DNA of 64,000 nucleotides from NCBI GenBank assembly GCA_936450465.1, contig OW388300.1, positions 16,319,266 to 16,383,265 on the forward strand, in the 5' to 3' direction. The notes below the pieces were generated by a model. The model did no database searches, was not told where the DNA came from, and worked only from the letters and a program-made list of their open reading frames with translations. Below, piece after piece: positions 1-12,630 of this stretch. The translations under genes and the position numbers were made by a program. The stretch is from Gibbula magus. Its lineage: Eukaryota > Mollusca > Gastropoda > Trochida > Trochidae. How positions within the stretch are numbered: the stretch's first letter is position 1; the number at the start of each line of letters is the position of its first letter.

Positions 1-271
1 GTAGATATCCAAGTTTGTACGTCACCTTGTTGAGATTACTATTCATCTACATAGTAAAGCTTGCACAAGAAACTTACACATTGACTTTCAAGGTGTAAAC
101 TCTACATAAATGCTCATAATAATGCAAATGTTGAGTGTACTTCAACCGTCTATATAATCTCGGAATATAGTGTCAATATTTTAGCATTGTACGTGTAATC
201 TTGGTTTTCATTCTTGACATGGTTTCTATGATTATTAACATAAAGTTAATGAATTGAGTTTGGCTATTCGA

Positions 272-955
272 AAGGTTGTCTGCTCGGGAAAACCACACTA
301 GAAAACTACAAATGTCGCGAGGACCACACGACATGTAAACTCCTCGTTGCCGAGAAAGCCACACTAATAAACTACAGAATGGCGCGAGGGCCACACGACA
401 TGTACTCTCCTCGTTGCCGCGAAAGCCACACTAGAAAACTACAGAATGTCGCGAGGGCCACACGACATGTACACTCCTCGTTGCCGCGAAAGCCACACTA
501 GAAAACTACAGAATGTCGCGAGGGCCACACGACATGTAAACTCCTCGTTGCCGAGGAAGCCACACTAGAAAACTACAAATGTCGCGAGGGCCACACGACA
601 TGTACATTCCTCGTTGCCGCGAAAGCCACACTAATAAACTACAGAATGGCGCGAGGGTCACACAACATGTACTCTCCTCGTTGCCGCGAAAGCCACACTA
701 GAAAACTACAGAATATCGCGAGGGCCACACGACATGTACACTCCTCGTTGCCGCGAAAGCCACACTAGAAAACTACAGAATGTCGCGAGGGCCACACGAC
801 ATGTATACTCCCCGTTGCCGAGAAAGCCAACTACAGAATGTCGCGAGGGCCACACGACATGTACACTCCTCGTTGCCGCGAAAGCCACACTAGAAAACTA
901 CAAAATGTCGCGAGGGCCACACGTCGTGTAAACTCCTGGTTGCCGCGAAGCCCAC
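272..955. repeat. 67-bp minisatellite, about 10 units
   Basis: Direct tandem array. The phrase TTGCCGCGAAAGCCACAC recurs every 67 bases, for example ending near 420, 487 and 554. Units vary by point changes and one short deletion near 830. Because 67 is not a multiple of three, reading frames run through the array in several registers and give spurious open frames on both strands. It is GC-richer than its flanks. No spacer variation of the CRISPR kind is seen. Confidence 0.95.
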
Positions 956-2135
956 GATTGATTTCGGGATGATACCGTTTATCAAATTAGCGCCACCCAT
1001 TGATAGATAATGAGCTTATTTTAAAGTGAATATGGAGTTAATCTTGTTTGTTTAGTTTTAAATAAAGTGTTGTAGTAGTTTTTCTTTAGGTCACGACTTT
1101 TCAACTGTATATCTGTCACTATTCTGAAGTGGTTAGCATTAAAATGATGATTTTCAGCAACGTTCAGTATTCGATAAAATTACATCTGACCAAATAACAT
1201 ATAAAACATGACACACATACGTGTACATTACATAAAATAAAATATGTTGCTACATGTATGGGGTGAAAACATCAATGAAATATGAAACTCCCCTGTCCTG
1301 TGCCTTCCTACAATATGATAATACAAAGTAAAAAGACTGCAAGACACATCATAGTTTATTATATACCGTAACATGGACCAGCACTCCCGACCATTGCCGG
1401 GAGAGCCACGTTCATACGATCACAAAAACCGGGAGCGCCAAGTTGTATGTAACCTTATTTTCTTACATGTGGCTCTGCCGGATTGCAACCCTTATAAAGA
1501 TGTGCATTGTGCGCAGTACGATTGAGTGGTTTAACATCTTGACCTGAGAAAACCAAAAGAGAAGACGGCCGTTATCCAAAGTGATACTAAGATTCGTATG
1601 TTTATTGCAAAATAGTTTTACACACCACCAGTTGATAACAGTTGTGAATCACATTTTCCTTCTCTGTTTTACAAAATTCCTCGTTACCATTATTTATTTA
1701 CTGCATAGATAATACTTCCTTCTATGGTATATATAATGAGTTTTAGAACGATAATAGTCTACATATATATGAAGCAAATGATGCTACTTGATATGTAAAA
1801 CAGTTTAAAGAAATGGCTGTTTTATTTATGCGGAAATTTATCAGAAAACTGTAATACATGTCGAGCAATTTGAATCCTGAAGTACATGTACTGTTATTGA
1901 AAATTACAATGTTAATGCTTATCGGTTCATTAACGTAACAATGTAATTATGTAAAGTTAAAAGACGTGACAATGCACCGCGATTGACGCCCGTCATTCAG
2001 TCAAATGTCATTTTGGAAACTTATTTACAACAGACAATAGGACAAAGTTTGGTTGAGAATGTTTACTGAGTCATCTGTGCATGTAAATGCGACGTGAAAT
2101 TTCGGTTTCAGATGTTGCTCGACTTTCATTTGAAA
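956..2135. other. AT-rich stretch, no gene seen
   Basis: No open frame with protein-like composition, no repeat family shared with the rest of the window. A TATA-like CTTATAAAG lies near 1491 downstream of a GC-richer patch (1375-1480), but nothing downstream looks coding. Confidence 0.5.
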
Positions 2136-3454
2136 CAAGAGAATTAGTGAGCAAAGCTCACTCATGATACCCCCGCTTTTACATTAACATTGGTCAAAGA
2201 GAAATGTTTGAAAATAGCAAAAGGGTATCAATGTTTAAACTTTTGTATGAAAAGACCATAACATATATTATTAAAGCAGAGTAAGTATTACACCTCTAAG
2301 CATGTTTTAGAAGTAAAAGTCAAAGTGGTTTCGTAACATTTGAACAACTAGAAGAGCGTTTGCGGGACACCGCAAAAGCAGAGCAGCTCCGAAACTTTGG
2401 GTCCCGCCTTTCCCTGTTCCGCCTTCTCCTCAGCATAAATAAAATGGGATTTTTTTGGACCAAACTTTGTTCATTATTCAAGTTATTCTAACAAGTTGAA
2501 TCATCACTGGGGTCACTTTTCACAAGTGTGTTCTTAAAACCTATTTCTGATTTCAAAATTGGATCAAAGGATTAACATGGCCTGAACCAATATCTCATGA
2601 CCTTGACCTTGACCTTAGACCTTCAAGGTCACACCATCAACGATAACTTTTCATTGTGTATAACAATCATGCAATGACTCAAAGTGTTCATTGTTAACAT
2701 AAGGCATATTCACAATAGCATGCTTAAGTTGTGACCTTGCTGTGACCTTGACCTTTGACAGATTTTAGCGAAAACTTTTTCAAATCTTGGTCTATCTCCA
2801 TAGTTGATATATACCAAATAAGAGCCTGACAGCACAAAAACGTTTGAAGTTATCATGTTTACAAGGATTATTGTAGTAATTAAAGCACTCATGACCGTGA
2901 CCTTTGACCTTGAATGTGAACATGTCAAAATCATTTACCAGATTTATAAGAAAGAAGCTATGTATATGAGGTGTTAATACCTTCTTGGAAACAAGTAGTA
3001 TTTGAGTTATGAGCGGAACCAAAAGTGTGACCATAGACGCGCACACAAAGACGCTTAAAAGTGGAAAATCTGAAAAAATAATCATGGAATCTGAGTGAAA
3101 CATAGAAAAGGCACATCTAGGGACCATAAAGTGTACATGTATAAAGTTTCATAACAATTGAACAAGTAGTATTTGAGTTATGAGCGGAACCAAAAGTGTG
3201 ACCATAGACGCGCACACAAAGACGCTTAAAAGTGGAAAATCTGAAAAAATAATCATGGAATCTGAGGGAAACATAGAAAAGGCACAACTAGGGACCATAA
3301 AGTGTACATGTATAAAGTTTTATAACAATTGAACAAGTAGTATTTGAGTTATGAGCGGAACCAAAAGTGTTCCGGACGGACGGACGGTTGGACGCAAGGA
3401 CGGACGGACGCGCTGAGCGCTATATACCCCCGACTACTTCGTAGCGGGGGTATA
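2136..3454 (+). mobile_element. Hairpin-ended tandem-repeat element, copy A
   Basis: Non-coding element. The 5' end reads CAAGAGAATTAGTGAGC and continues into a small palindrome (GTGAGC/GCTCAC) followed by CATGATACCCCCGC. The interior holds TGACCTTGACC-type motifs and 171-bp tandem units (2991, 3162, 3333). The 3' end has GGACGGACGG runs and then a strong hairpin, ATACCCCCG with CGGGGGTAT, ending about 3454. The CCCCCGC near the 5' end is complementary to the 3' terminal arm. Copy B at 55123-56000 has the same two ends. The superfamily is not certain; a non-autonomous Helitron/Helentron-like element is one possibility. Confidence 0.75.
2991..3372. repeat. 171-bp tandem units inside copy A
   Basis: Two full units and a partial third starting at 2991, 3162 and 3333, each beginning ACAAGTAGTATTTGAGTTAT. 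The first two differ by only a few bases. They lie just inside the GGACGGACGG tail of the hairpin-ended element. Confidence 0.9.
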
Positions 3455-3893
3455 ACTAGTAATCATATATATTGGGCGATATGGGTTGATTTGCAAGTTA
3501 AGTGAAATTAATTGAACTGAAATCAGCATATATCGTATTCAGCACGTGCACGTATTTAAGCCAAATAAAGTATCTTGAAACAAAATGGGTGTCTCGACAT
3601 ACATGTAGTGACATATTATTTGAACAAGTAATCTTACAGTTTCATAAATGTAAGCAGAATGGAGTCATTTAAGTGCTTAAGAAAAGATTTCTTAACCTCC
3701 AATTACTTATCCTATTGTAAACTACGTAAACTGAAGGCGAACATATCATTATCATGACACTAATAATTTATGGTGACTCACACTCTATTAGTACATATGC
3801 AAATACATGTTTATTTTCATTAAGAACCATTTTCAAGGCATATTTCGATAAACAATGTCACACAAATATGCCACTATGATATACTTTTTTATA

Positions 3894-4436
3894 TACAGTC
3901 AAACCGCGATAGTCCGGCCACCAATAATACGAATCTTGCGGTGTCCGAACGGTAGCAAGCTGTAACCAAACTAATCTCTATATAAACTCATTAAATGTTG
4001 ATTCATTAATCCGTTGAATCCGTTTCCGAATCCGAACGCCAATTAGCCGTAACGGATTAGTTAATAACAACTATTTCTGCTTCATTAATCCGGTGACAAG
4101 CGATCATCACACTGATTGGATCGGTAAACTTCAATGACAGTGGATTGACACGGGAGTTGAGCGTGTCAGTAGTTTGTGATTTTAATAGATTGTAATGTTT
4201 TACATTGTGTGTCAGCACTTTGTGATTGTAATATATTAAATTTCTCATTTTGTGCGATAGTTATAAATATCCAGCGTGTCAAATTCATTTAATATTTTAG
4301 TACGTTCTCGTCTGTCTGTAGATTCAAAGGTTATCAACTCCATCTTGTTTAATTCATTTCAGTAGTCCGAACATTTCACTATCCGAACGTTTTTGATGAA
4401 AAACGGAAGCGTTCGGATTATCGAGGCCTGACTGTA
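3894..4436. mobile_element. pogo/Tigger-like MITE
   Basis: Inverted ends TACAGTCAAACCGCGATAG on the left and, read on the other strand, TACAGTCAGGCCTCGATAA on the right, flanked by TA. These ends resemble the CAGTCAGACCTCG termini known for pogo/Tigger elements. About 540 bp with no transposase frame, so non-autonomous. Confidence 0.75.
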
Positions 4437-5190
4437 CTCCAAAAACTGAATCAATTTCATTCACATAAGTTAAACATGTAAGACAAATATATATTATATT
4501 GATGATAATACATTGTTAAAACAGTGAATGGGTAAATATATTATACCAATGTTGATACAATAGTGTCCGCACTTGCACTTTCACATTGCTTATTCTGATT
4601 AACATATATTGATTAAGAGTAGTCAGATATTCTGATTTTTGCATAGACCGTTATTTTATTTAAACTGCATTGAACTTTGCGCAATAAAACTTATAACTCA
4701 TTTAATAATAATTATAATAAGTGTTTACCACGAATGAATTCATTTCACGACAACCTCGTTTACAATAAAGAAAATAGAAGTCACATACATTGTATACAGA
4801 GAACAATCACACTTGATCAACTTCAACATCATTTAAAGGACGAATACTGGAGGAATAGGTGTATTTTGAATTTATTGGTTTTTAAACGCGGTAGTAAGAA
4901 GAAAGTTTGACGTATTCATCTGGATCAACAGAAATCTTCAGGGATAATTTTAAAACTATTTTGTCGTAAACGAAACTGCTATTTTACTGGCGTTAGAAGA
5001 ACTTCTTCTAAGCGAAATAATTATTTACTAGAGACAAAGAACCATGCCGCCATTGGAAATCAAATATTAATATGCTTTCAATGAAACAATGGTAAAAGAG
5101 AGCTGACACAAGTATGTCTATGGGAGGATCTACGTGTACGTGTATAAACACGCCGGGTCAACGTTGTCAATTATCGATAATATTTGCAGA
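4437..5190. other. AT-rich stretch, no gene seen
   Basis: One 77-codon open frame (4677-4910) starts from a non-ATG codon and has no recognisable domain. Nothing else stands out. Confidence 0.4.
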
Positions 5191-5600
5191 TCTCTCTTGT
5201 AAGTGACATGGCCCGTTGTGCGGCGTCCGTCCGTCATCCGTCGTCAAACCATAAACTTTTCACATTTTCGACTCCTCCTCATGAACCGCAGCACACCCAA
5301 AGCTGAAATTTTGCGGAGAGGTACCTTGCACACAGGGGGGTCAAAGTTTGTTCATTTGAACTTCGCCACCCATCAAATATTGGCGTGGCAGGCATTATTA
5401 ATAGAACCTTTAAACGACTTCTTCTCCGGAACCAGTTGACATAGGAAGATGACATTTTCAGATTTTACATATAAAATTTTATTTGTTCATTTGGTCCTGA
5501 CCCCTCACCAAATATGGATGTGACAGGGGGTCCAACCTAAAATCTTTAAAAGACTTCTTCTTCAAAACGATTTGATACAGAGAATTAAAAGTTTCACATT
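5191..5600. mobile_element. Degenerate GTCCGTCCGTC-type repeat relic
   Basis: Begins with a GCGTCCGTCCGTCATCCGTC run, then two loosely related units of about 150-160 bp, each carrying GACTTCTTCT and a CACC-AAATAT phrase (near 5370 and 5505). The plan resembles the tail-plus-tandem-unit layout of the hairpin-ended elements read from the other strand, but no terminal hairpin remains. Low confidence on kinship. Confidence 0.4.
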
Positions 5601-7083
5601 TTAACAATCTGGGTCTACTCATGCTGCTCTCATATCTTAACATGTATGTTTTAGCAAATTTGCGAGTGAGTGATTAGCAGAGTGTGTAAAAACTCAAATG
5701 CAGAAAGGTTAATGTTAATTCTTTTAGTTATTCCCCTTTTGTATTATTCCCTCAATCAGATCTTATTATTCACCATTGGAAGTCTGTTGGCTATCCGTGT
5801 GCTGAGAAGGGTACAATTATACCAAATCATACCATGCCATGCATAATGGTTTGCGGTTTCAAAAGTTAAAACAAGATGATATCGAAATATATAATAGGCT
5901 ATGACGGCAAATGGAAACTAACTAATTTCCCAGACTCAATAGATGGAACACATATAATGATGATGATTGAACACATTCTCACAGTAAGTGAATCCTATCG
6001 AATGCAAATGGGGAAGGCATATTCTCAAATCATGAGACAAACAGTGAAAAAAGACATTTACTACTAAACTAAACCAAGTAAAGCTCCCTTCCTCTTTCGC
6101 CCTCACACCCAAACCTTTAGGCTTGAAGAGCTAACATATGTTAATTAATTTCATCAGTGGTAAATTGTTGCTAAACTACGTTTACACAGTGATATTATTA
6201 ATAAACTAATAAGATGTACATATCTATAATAATCTACAATAATTACTTTTCAAATTTAATAAATATGAGCAAAACCATTCAAGTCTTAAAGGGAAGATTG
6301 TGTAAGTCCCATTAACTTATCCGAATGTAAGCTAAGCTCCATACACTGAAGGCGTTAATCCTATTATAGTCATACTAATGATTCATGACATTGCGCTGAG
6401 TTCACTATTAGTAAATTTTCCCAAAAGTTTTTTCTCCCTTTAGAACTATTTCCGTGTCATACAAATATTCTACTGTGATATTTTTTATATAAATTATAGT
6501 ATACTCTTCGCACACTGCTTCAATTTGATGTGTACATAAAACCAAGTAAAACAAGTTTTTTTCATATGATTTTATTCTTTCCTTTAATTTTTTATTGAAT
6601 GGCTAAATAATATACAAGTGTTGATACCATAGACTTCCTACTAACCTGCATCCTTATTATGTTGATGAATATATATCAAAAGTAATCAAAGTGCGCCGAT
6701 TTATATAAACTTTACTTTGCTCGATTAAATCTATCATATTCAGTCACATAAGTATGTCTAAGGAAGTATCTATGTACAGGTTTACACACACGATGTCAAC
6801 TTTTTTGAATTAATCTATTATAGTTTTAATTGTCATGGATTTCTCAATTATTCACCGTAACTTGTTTTATAGAGAAATCTCATTATATGTTTATTCAAAT
6901 TCTTAATAAAAAAATAAACTTGTATTAATTATATTTATATAATAGCGACCTTTGGGGATTTAAAGTGGAATCATTTATCAAAATCATTCTTATGTTATGT
7001 GAATCAAATATCAAGTGAAATGAAAAGAAATTGAATGAAACCAGTATTCTATTGTTATGTAAAAGATTACGGTCGACATGTCA
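5601..7083. other. AT-rich stretch, no gene seen
   Basis: Contains a 63-codon frame (5876-6067) whose phrase NFPDSIDGTHI recalls PIF/Harbinger transposases, but no other motif supports this. The rest is featureless AT-rich sequence. Confidence 0.4.
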
Positions 7084-7720
7084 ATATCGCTCTTTCGCTC
7101 TTTCGCTCTTTCGCTCTTTCGCTCTTTCGCTCTTTCGCTCTATCGCTCTTTCGCTTTATCGTTCTTTCGCTTTATCGCTCTTTCGCTTTATCGCTCTTTC
7201 GCTTTATCGCTCTTTCGCTTTATCGCTTTATCGCTTTATCGCTCTTTCGCTTTATCGCTTTATCGCTCTTTCGCTTTATCGCTCTTTCGCTTTATCGCTT
7301 TATCGCTCTTTCGCTTTATCGCTCTTTCGCTTTATCGCTCTTTCGCTCTTTCGCTTTATCGCGCTGTTATTATCGCTTTATCGCTCTTTCGTTTATCGCT
7401 CTTTCGCTTTATCGCTCTTTCGCTTTATCGCGCTGTTATTATCGCTTTATCGCTCTTTCGTTTATCGCTCTTTCGCTTTATCGCTCTTTCGCTTTATCGT
7501 GCTGTTATTATCGCTTTAGCGCGTTGTTATATCGCTTTGTCGTGCGGCGTTATCGCTTTGTCGTGCGACACTATCGCTTTGTCGTGCGGCGTTATCGCTT
7601 TGTCGTGCGGCGTTATCGCTTTGTCGTGCGGCGTTATCGCTTTGTCGTGTTGCTCTATCGCTTTGTCGTGCAGCCTTATCGCTTTGTCGTGTGACTATAT
7701 CGCTTTATCGCTTTGTCGTG
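7084..7720. repeat. CGCTCTTT/CGCTTTAT octamer array grading into a 21-bp array
   Basis: From 7084 to about 7520 the sequence is runs of the 8-mers CGCTCTTT and CGCTTTAT, broken by three copies of a CGCGCTGTTATTAT-like insert. From about 7520 to 7720 it becomes a 21-bp unit around ATCGCTTTGTCGTGCGGCGTT. The 8-base period leaves all three forward frames open (up to 243 codons), giving repetitive FALSLYRS-type peptides that should not be taken as genes. Confidence 0.95.
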
Positions 7721-8553
7721 TTGATACCAGAGGGCGAAAGAGCGATGTCCCCTCTCGGCCATCATATCAACCAATAACTTTACCATTTTATTTTAATGGA
7801 AGTGGATGAAATTAATTTGAGGTCTTACCTTTGCCGATTTGCTTCAGCCTGTGACAACTTGTGTTTGCCGTTTCTAATAGCAACACCCAAACAAAATATG
7901 GTTGCTTTAAAAATATCATTAATATTTTAGATGGTTTGTGAAATCAATACAGTAATGGAATGTGTGGGTATAAGATGCATACATTGAAACAAGATTCTGT
8001 GACACACATCCAACCATTTCTTCTTAAATGTGAGATTTTACAGCCGCTTTTGGCAATGTTCAAGAGACGACAAGCGACAAGCTTATCATTGTGATAAGAT
8101 ATTATGTTTTTCCCCTTCACCCACCATACCATTTTGAATATATTTTATTATACTTTTAATATTATATAATGTGTGATAATATTTGTTGGCAATGATTATC
8201 TTGATTTGTATATGTATAAGGTGTCTCATAGGCGTAATGGCCGGACATCTGTATATATTTTATTGTGTTTTACCAATGTTGTATTGAATATACAGATGTG
8301 TGACACCGAAATAAAATATTTCTCTTTCTCTCTTTCATAAAACGCGCCATGGTATTATTATGTTTCGTCGGGCTTAAACTATCTAAATCAGGTAATAACG
8401 ACGTGTTTAGTTAACAGAAAAAAAAATGAAAATTGAGTTGTCAGAGAATAAATTGGATAAGAAGTTTTGGTGTGTGCCAACACACTCATGCTTTCAAATA
8501 TAAAGCACATTCCACCCAAACAGCATATTCCTTCACTAAAGGATGAGTACATT
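7721..8553. other. No gene seen
   Basis: AT-rich. At 8208-8335 a TGTCTCATAGG...GTGTGACACC segment ends in AATAAA and a pyrimidine-rich tract, reminiscent of the 3' end of a transcript or retroelement, but nothing coding precedes it. Confidence 0.35.
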
Positions 8554-8921
8554 TTAAAGGGGTATAAGCACATTGTTTTTGCAATTTTAATTTTTTCAAA
8601 TGTCCCATCTACAAAAAATGTATAATGATAGTTTATGTCATTTATATTTACTTTAGAGGGTAAAACAACTTATTGCTCAAACCAATTATCGATAGTGGTA
8701 ATTATGGTGTTGCGTATAAAGCAAACATTGCATGGTGGTCATTTTATTGGGAACCAATTTTATTATTTCGAATGATAAAAACGATTCCCATGGCTTTACG
8801 GAACCATGCATACTCAATTTGATTTTCCGAAGAGAGAAGGGTGTTTTTCTGTTGGTTACATTACTTTTCAAATACATTTCATCGACTTATGTCAGGTAAA
8901 AACGTGCTACCGCCCCTTTAA
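8554..8921 (+). mobile_element. TTAA MITE family M2, copy 1
   Basis: About 365 bp flanked by TTAA, with right end ACGTGCTACCGCCCCTTTAA and a diverged left end. The interior is shared with six other loci in this window (phrases such as GGGTAAAACA, CAAACCAATTATC and GGCTTTACG). No coding capacity. TTAA duplication with AGGGG-starting ends suggests a Kolobok- or piggyBac-type transposase in trans; the AGG terminus is unlike the CCY typical of piggyBac. Confidence 0.85.
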
Positions 8922-10063
8922 CAAATAATGCAATTTCATTCATGAAGTTTTTCGTAAATTAAGCGAGAATTGAATGCCATATGGTATCATTGTTTTTAAA
9001 TGACCTTTTTTCAGTTCAATCGCTTCATATGTTAAAGAATCACTGTTTCCGTTTACATGTATAATCGAGATATTATGGTAAGTTTTCAAACGTCCGATAA
9101 ACTCGACTCACTCCGTTGAAAGGACAAATCAATATTACTTTTTATAGTTTTTATGAACTTATAAGTTAGTGGCTTCACATTGTAGGTAATATCAAACAAC
9201 TTCATTCCATACGCCAGACTACTCGCTGATTTGAACTCAATAAGAACTGTTTTGAAATGTTCGTATTGACGAGAGTGCGTTTTGGCGGTGAGTGTTAACC
9301 CAGGCGAGGAAAATTACGTCGCATGGTTGCCATAATGGATTTGCTCATCGCAATGTGTTAACTTAAATGTGTTCCTATAGAGTTTACTTATAGTTTCTTT
9401 TGCCGATGAGTTTATCTTTGATTGCACACACAAATGACAAATCCTAGGAGATGTGTTCTCATTTGTTGATCTTTTACGTGCATGGTCTCATTTATATTAA
9501 CAGAAGCGCTAATAAAATATCCTTTGATTGGTCGTTGAAGTGATCATTCAAACATAAAACGTAGCAGTCAGGTTCCACCATGCCTGAGTAATTATAGCGC
9601 CAGTTTACCTAAGAAGTTGCGCTTTCGGTAGCTGATTTTGAAAACTTTAGCATTTTGAGTTTGAATGTTGACGTCAATTAAGAGCTATGAACAATTGCAA
9701 TACATTGGATTCTTTTTCTAATTTAGATAGATATATCTCCGGCCAAAACTGTTTACTGCTACTCTGTAGTCTGTAGATACACACTACGCACATGGCAATC
9801 GCTACAAATTTCACACGAAAACGTTTATATGTGTGAATAAAACAGTAATATATTTTATTTTTATGTGTGGGTTTTAAAAACTGGACTAATATTGCTTATG
9901 TCAAAACTGGTCAACATTTATAGAGGGATTGGGTGTTAGCTGGATGAATGTGCTGTACAATACCTAACTTTCACCACAAGGCATAACTTCATCACTGCCT
10001 GATTTTAAAAATCAACTGGGTATGTTGTTCGAGTCACATCATGTCAAACGTTATAATGGTGTT
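8922..10063. other. No gene seen
   Basis: AT-rich non-coding sequence with no repeat shared elsewhere in the window that I could find. Confidence 0.35.
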
Positions 10064-11442
10064 CTTTTATCGAGAAGTACTGACTGCTCCTGAAAATTAC
10101 CAATTTAATACTAGTTGATTCACTACAAATACAATACAAGAAAAGCCTTTAAAAAGGCAAGCATGGGGGGCAACTGAGTAGATCTAGTGAATGGAACATA
10201 AGGTGGTGATTTTTGGTGAATATCGGTGCACGTTGTACATGCGGGTGGACAATGCATGATGAGGGTCTTGCCTGGGTGTTTGCTAGTATAGTGGGAGTCT
10301 TAAAGGGACACTCCGTGTTTTTCATGAACTTTTATTTAGATTTGATACATACACACATATCAAGTGTCCTGATTTACGTCCAAATCATCTCACTCGACTT
10401 GCATATGTATCCCCTAACGCCAAATTTGACAATAACTTGTTTTCAATGAAACTCGAGCAGCTGCTTAATACACGATGAGAAGCCGAATGCATGCGCCCCA
10501 TTTACATGTATGGCAAGTATATGTTCCATTGAACAGTACCAACAAAAATCTGTCTCTTTGTCTGCTACCTATACGTTTTCAAAATTACGTTTGAACAATT
10601 GACGCGCGATAGTCGCGAAACATTGTCCGGTTTTCGATCATTATCAAGACTAAATATCTTAATAATGTAACTATACTGAACAGATTGGCACTAAAAGGGT
10701 AATTTTCGACAACAGTCATTACTTCTCGATAAAAGGACATCCTTGCTAACTTTTGACCTATGTTACTACAATAACAGACGGAGTGTCCCTTAAAGTTTGA
10801 AGAAATTACTGTCAGTACTGTTTTATAATTAGGCCTACCATTACAAAAAACCCATAAATGATTAATTGGATAACTTGATAACATGAAAACATGTTGTTTA
10901 ATCTTATTTAATTTCATATTTAATCTATGCGAAATCAAATCCAAACAGAGAAGTCTACGCCTGACCTCATGCACGTGAATGAGCTTTCTCCATCCGGTAA
11001 CATCTTTTAATCGAGAAGTACTGACTGCTCCTGAAAATTACCAATTTAATACTAGTTGATTCACTACAAATACAATACAAGAAAAGCCTTTAAAAAGGCA
11101 AGCTTGGGGGGCAACTGAGTAGATCTAGTGAATGGCAGATGAGGTGGTGATTTTTGGTGAATATCGGTGCACGATGTACAGGCGGGTGGACAATGCATGA
11201 TGAGGGTCTTGCCGGAGTGTCCCTTTAAGTTTGAAGAAATTACTGTCATTACTGTTTTATAATTAGGCCTACCATTACAATAAACCCATGAATGATTAAT
11301 TGGATAACTTGATAACATGAAAACATGTTGTTTAACCTTGTTTAATTTCATATTTAATCTATGCGAAATCAAATCCAAACAGAGTAGCCTACGCCTGACC
11401 TCATGCACGTGAATGGGCTTTCTCCATCCGGTAACATCTTTT
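10064..11442. repeat. Tandem segmental duplication, second copy internally deleted
   Basis: The segment starting CTTTTATCGAGAAGTACTGA at 10064 restarts at 11004. Copy 1 (10064-11003) contains a TTAA MITE at 10300-10793. Copy 2 (11004-11442) matches its left and right flanks but keeps only the last dozen or so bases of the MITE (GGAGTGTCCCTTTAA near 11213). The open frames at 10585-10974 and 11064-11408 on the minus strand are the same non-coding repeat in two copies. Confidence 0.85.
10300..10793. mobile_element. TTAA MITE family M3, copy 1
   Basis: Flanked by TTAA with inverted ends AGGGACACTCCGT and ACGGAGTGTCCCT. The inner part around 10575-10740 (AAATTACGTTTGA, TTGTCCGGTTTTCGATCA, CTTCTCGATAAA) recurs at 15010-15170 in the second M3-like copy. 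No coding capacity. Confidence 0.8.
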
Positions 11443-11493
11443 AATCAGACGTCTCTTTTCATGTTCAGGTTAACGCATGTCTAATAAATAGAG

Positions 11494-11770
11494 AATACCA
11501 AACAAGTTCCCTATGGATACCGTATTTATTACAACGAGTTACTTGTAAACGTATTTAACAAGCGAGTTAAATACGTTTGACAAGTGACTAGTTGTAATAA
11601 ATACGGTATCCATAGGGAATGAGTTCGGTATTTTATTTATTGCACACATATAAACAACATGATTTGAGTAGTTTTAAACGAAAATTTCGGTTGAAGCGCG
11701 GAGTAATACAGTTAACTTTCACGTCAGTGACGTCACAATGTGTAACGGTAAATAGTGTATAATGTCGCAC
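11494..11770. mobile_element. Foldback element with CRE-like palindrome, copy 1
   Basis: Long imperfect inverted repeat 11494-11632 (outer arm AATACCAAACAAGTTCCC, pairing with GAATGAGTTCGGTATT), followed by TTTATTTATTGC and a tract holding the perfect palindrome TGACGTCA at 11728-11735. Related loci at 22059-22405 and 29555-29890 repeat this plan. No coding capacity. Confidence 0.65.
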
Positions 11771-12550
11771 ACAAACATGATCTATGATTTAAGCGCTAAT
11801 TGGCGTGACAAGTTATTAATCAATCGAATCCTAACTTTTGAATAATGTGGTCTAAAGTGTATAAAGGAAAACATAACACTGATAAAAGCGTTACATTCAC
11901 TCAACTCGTGATCTGTCAGTTCGCCATTTTCCGAACAGGAGCGCAAAAACTAGGCAACAACAAGCCAATGGCAGCTTTGTCACGGTCCTCAACATCGATA
12001 AAACGAAGTCGCTTTGCATCGGGATCATTATTACCAAAGACGATTGTGTGATTGTTCCCGTATATACATGTATATAGGAGCGTCTCGAAATGGAGTGAGT
12101 AACGAGTAAAAGCGGGGCGAGATTCGACCAGGTCGACGTGGTGACGGTTGAAGGGAGACAACTCACATTATCTGTGCGACCGTACAGGTTACGATAGGAC
12201 GAGCGCATTCGGCTTTGTCATTGTTTCATAGTATATAATATCCAAGATTGTGCTCAGTTTGTGATTCCTACGAATTTTATTAATTTGTTTACTTATGAAT
12301 GGCAAAAGTAGTTTCGCCCTCGTGACCTCGGGTCATCACCATGGAACGACCAATCAGATGCGTCACTCGCAGTATCTAACAAACGTTGGATACCAAAAAT
12401 ATCTCGAAGTTTTCTCACTCACATGTGTGTAATAATATCCTTTCTGTAAGTTTAAAATTACCACCAATTTTGAAGTTTTACTACGACTAAGGTTTTACCG
12501 ATTTTTAAAATATAACCTAGCAGCTGTTTAGATTTCAACCTTAACTACAT
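11771..12550. other. No gene seen
   Basis: Slightly GC-richer around 11890-12210, with short open frames on both strands that overlap each other and show no domain. Confidence 0.3.
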
Positions 12551-12630
12551 TCTCGGTAATCCAGAGTATACGCTCCGATAAATTAGCGATTATATAGATT
12601 TATCGGATCGTATACTCTAGATTATCGAGA
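12551..12630. repeat. 80-bp near-perfect hairpin
   Basis: Arms of about 32 bases with few mismatches: TCTCGGTAATCCAGAGTATA on the left pairs with TATACTCTAGATTATCGAGA on the right, around a 14-base AT-rich loop. Could be a tiny foldback MITE; no flanking duplication was identified. Confidence 0.8.

Noticed and set aside
272..955. CRISPR-like array at the window start
   Set aside because: The 67-bp units are contiguous and similar throughout; there are no unique spacers, and the context is animal DNA.
5876..6067. Possible PIF/Harbinger transposase fragment (NFPDSIDGTHI)
   Set aside because: Only a short phrase matches, with no flanking motifs or terminal repeats.
7031..7809. Three overlapping forward open frames of 162-243 codons
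   Set aside because: They arise from an 8-bp repeat read in each frame; the peptides are pure repeat (FALSLYRS).
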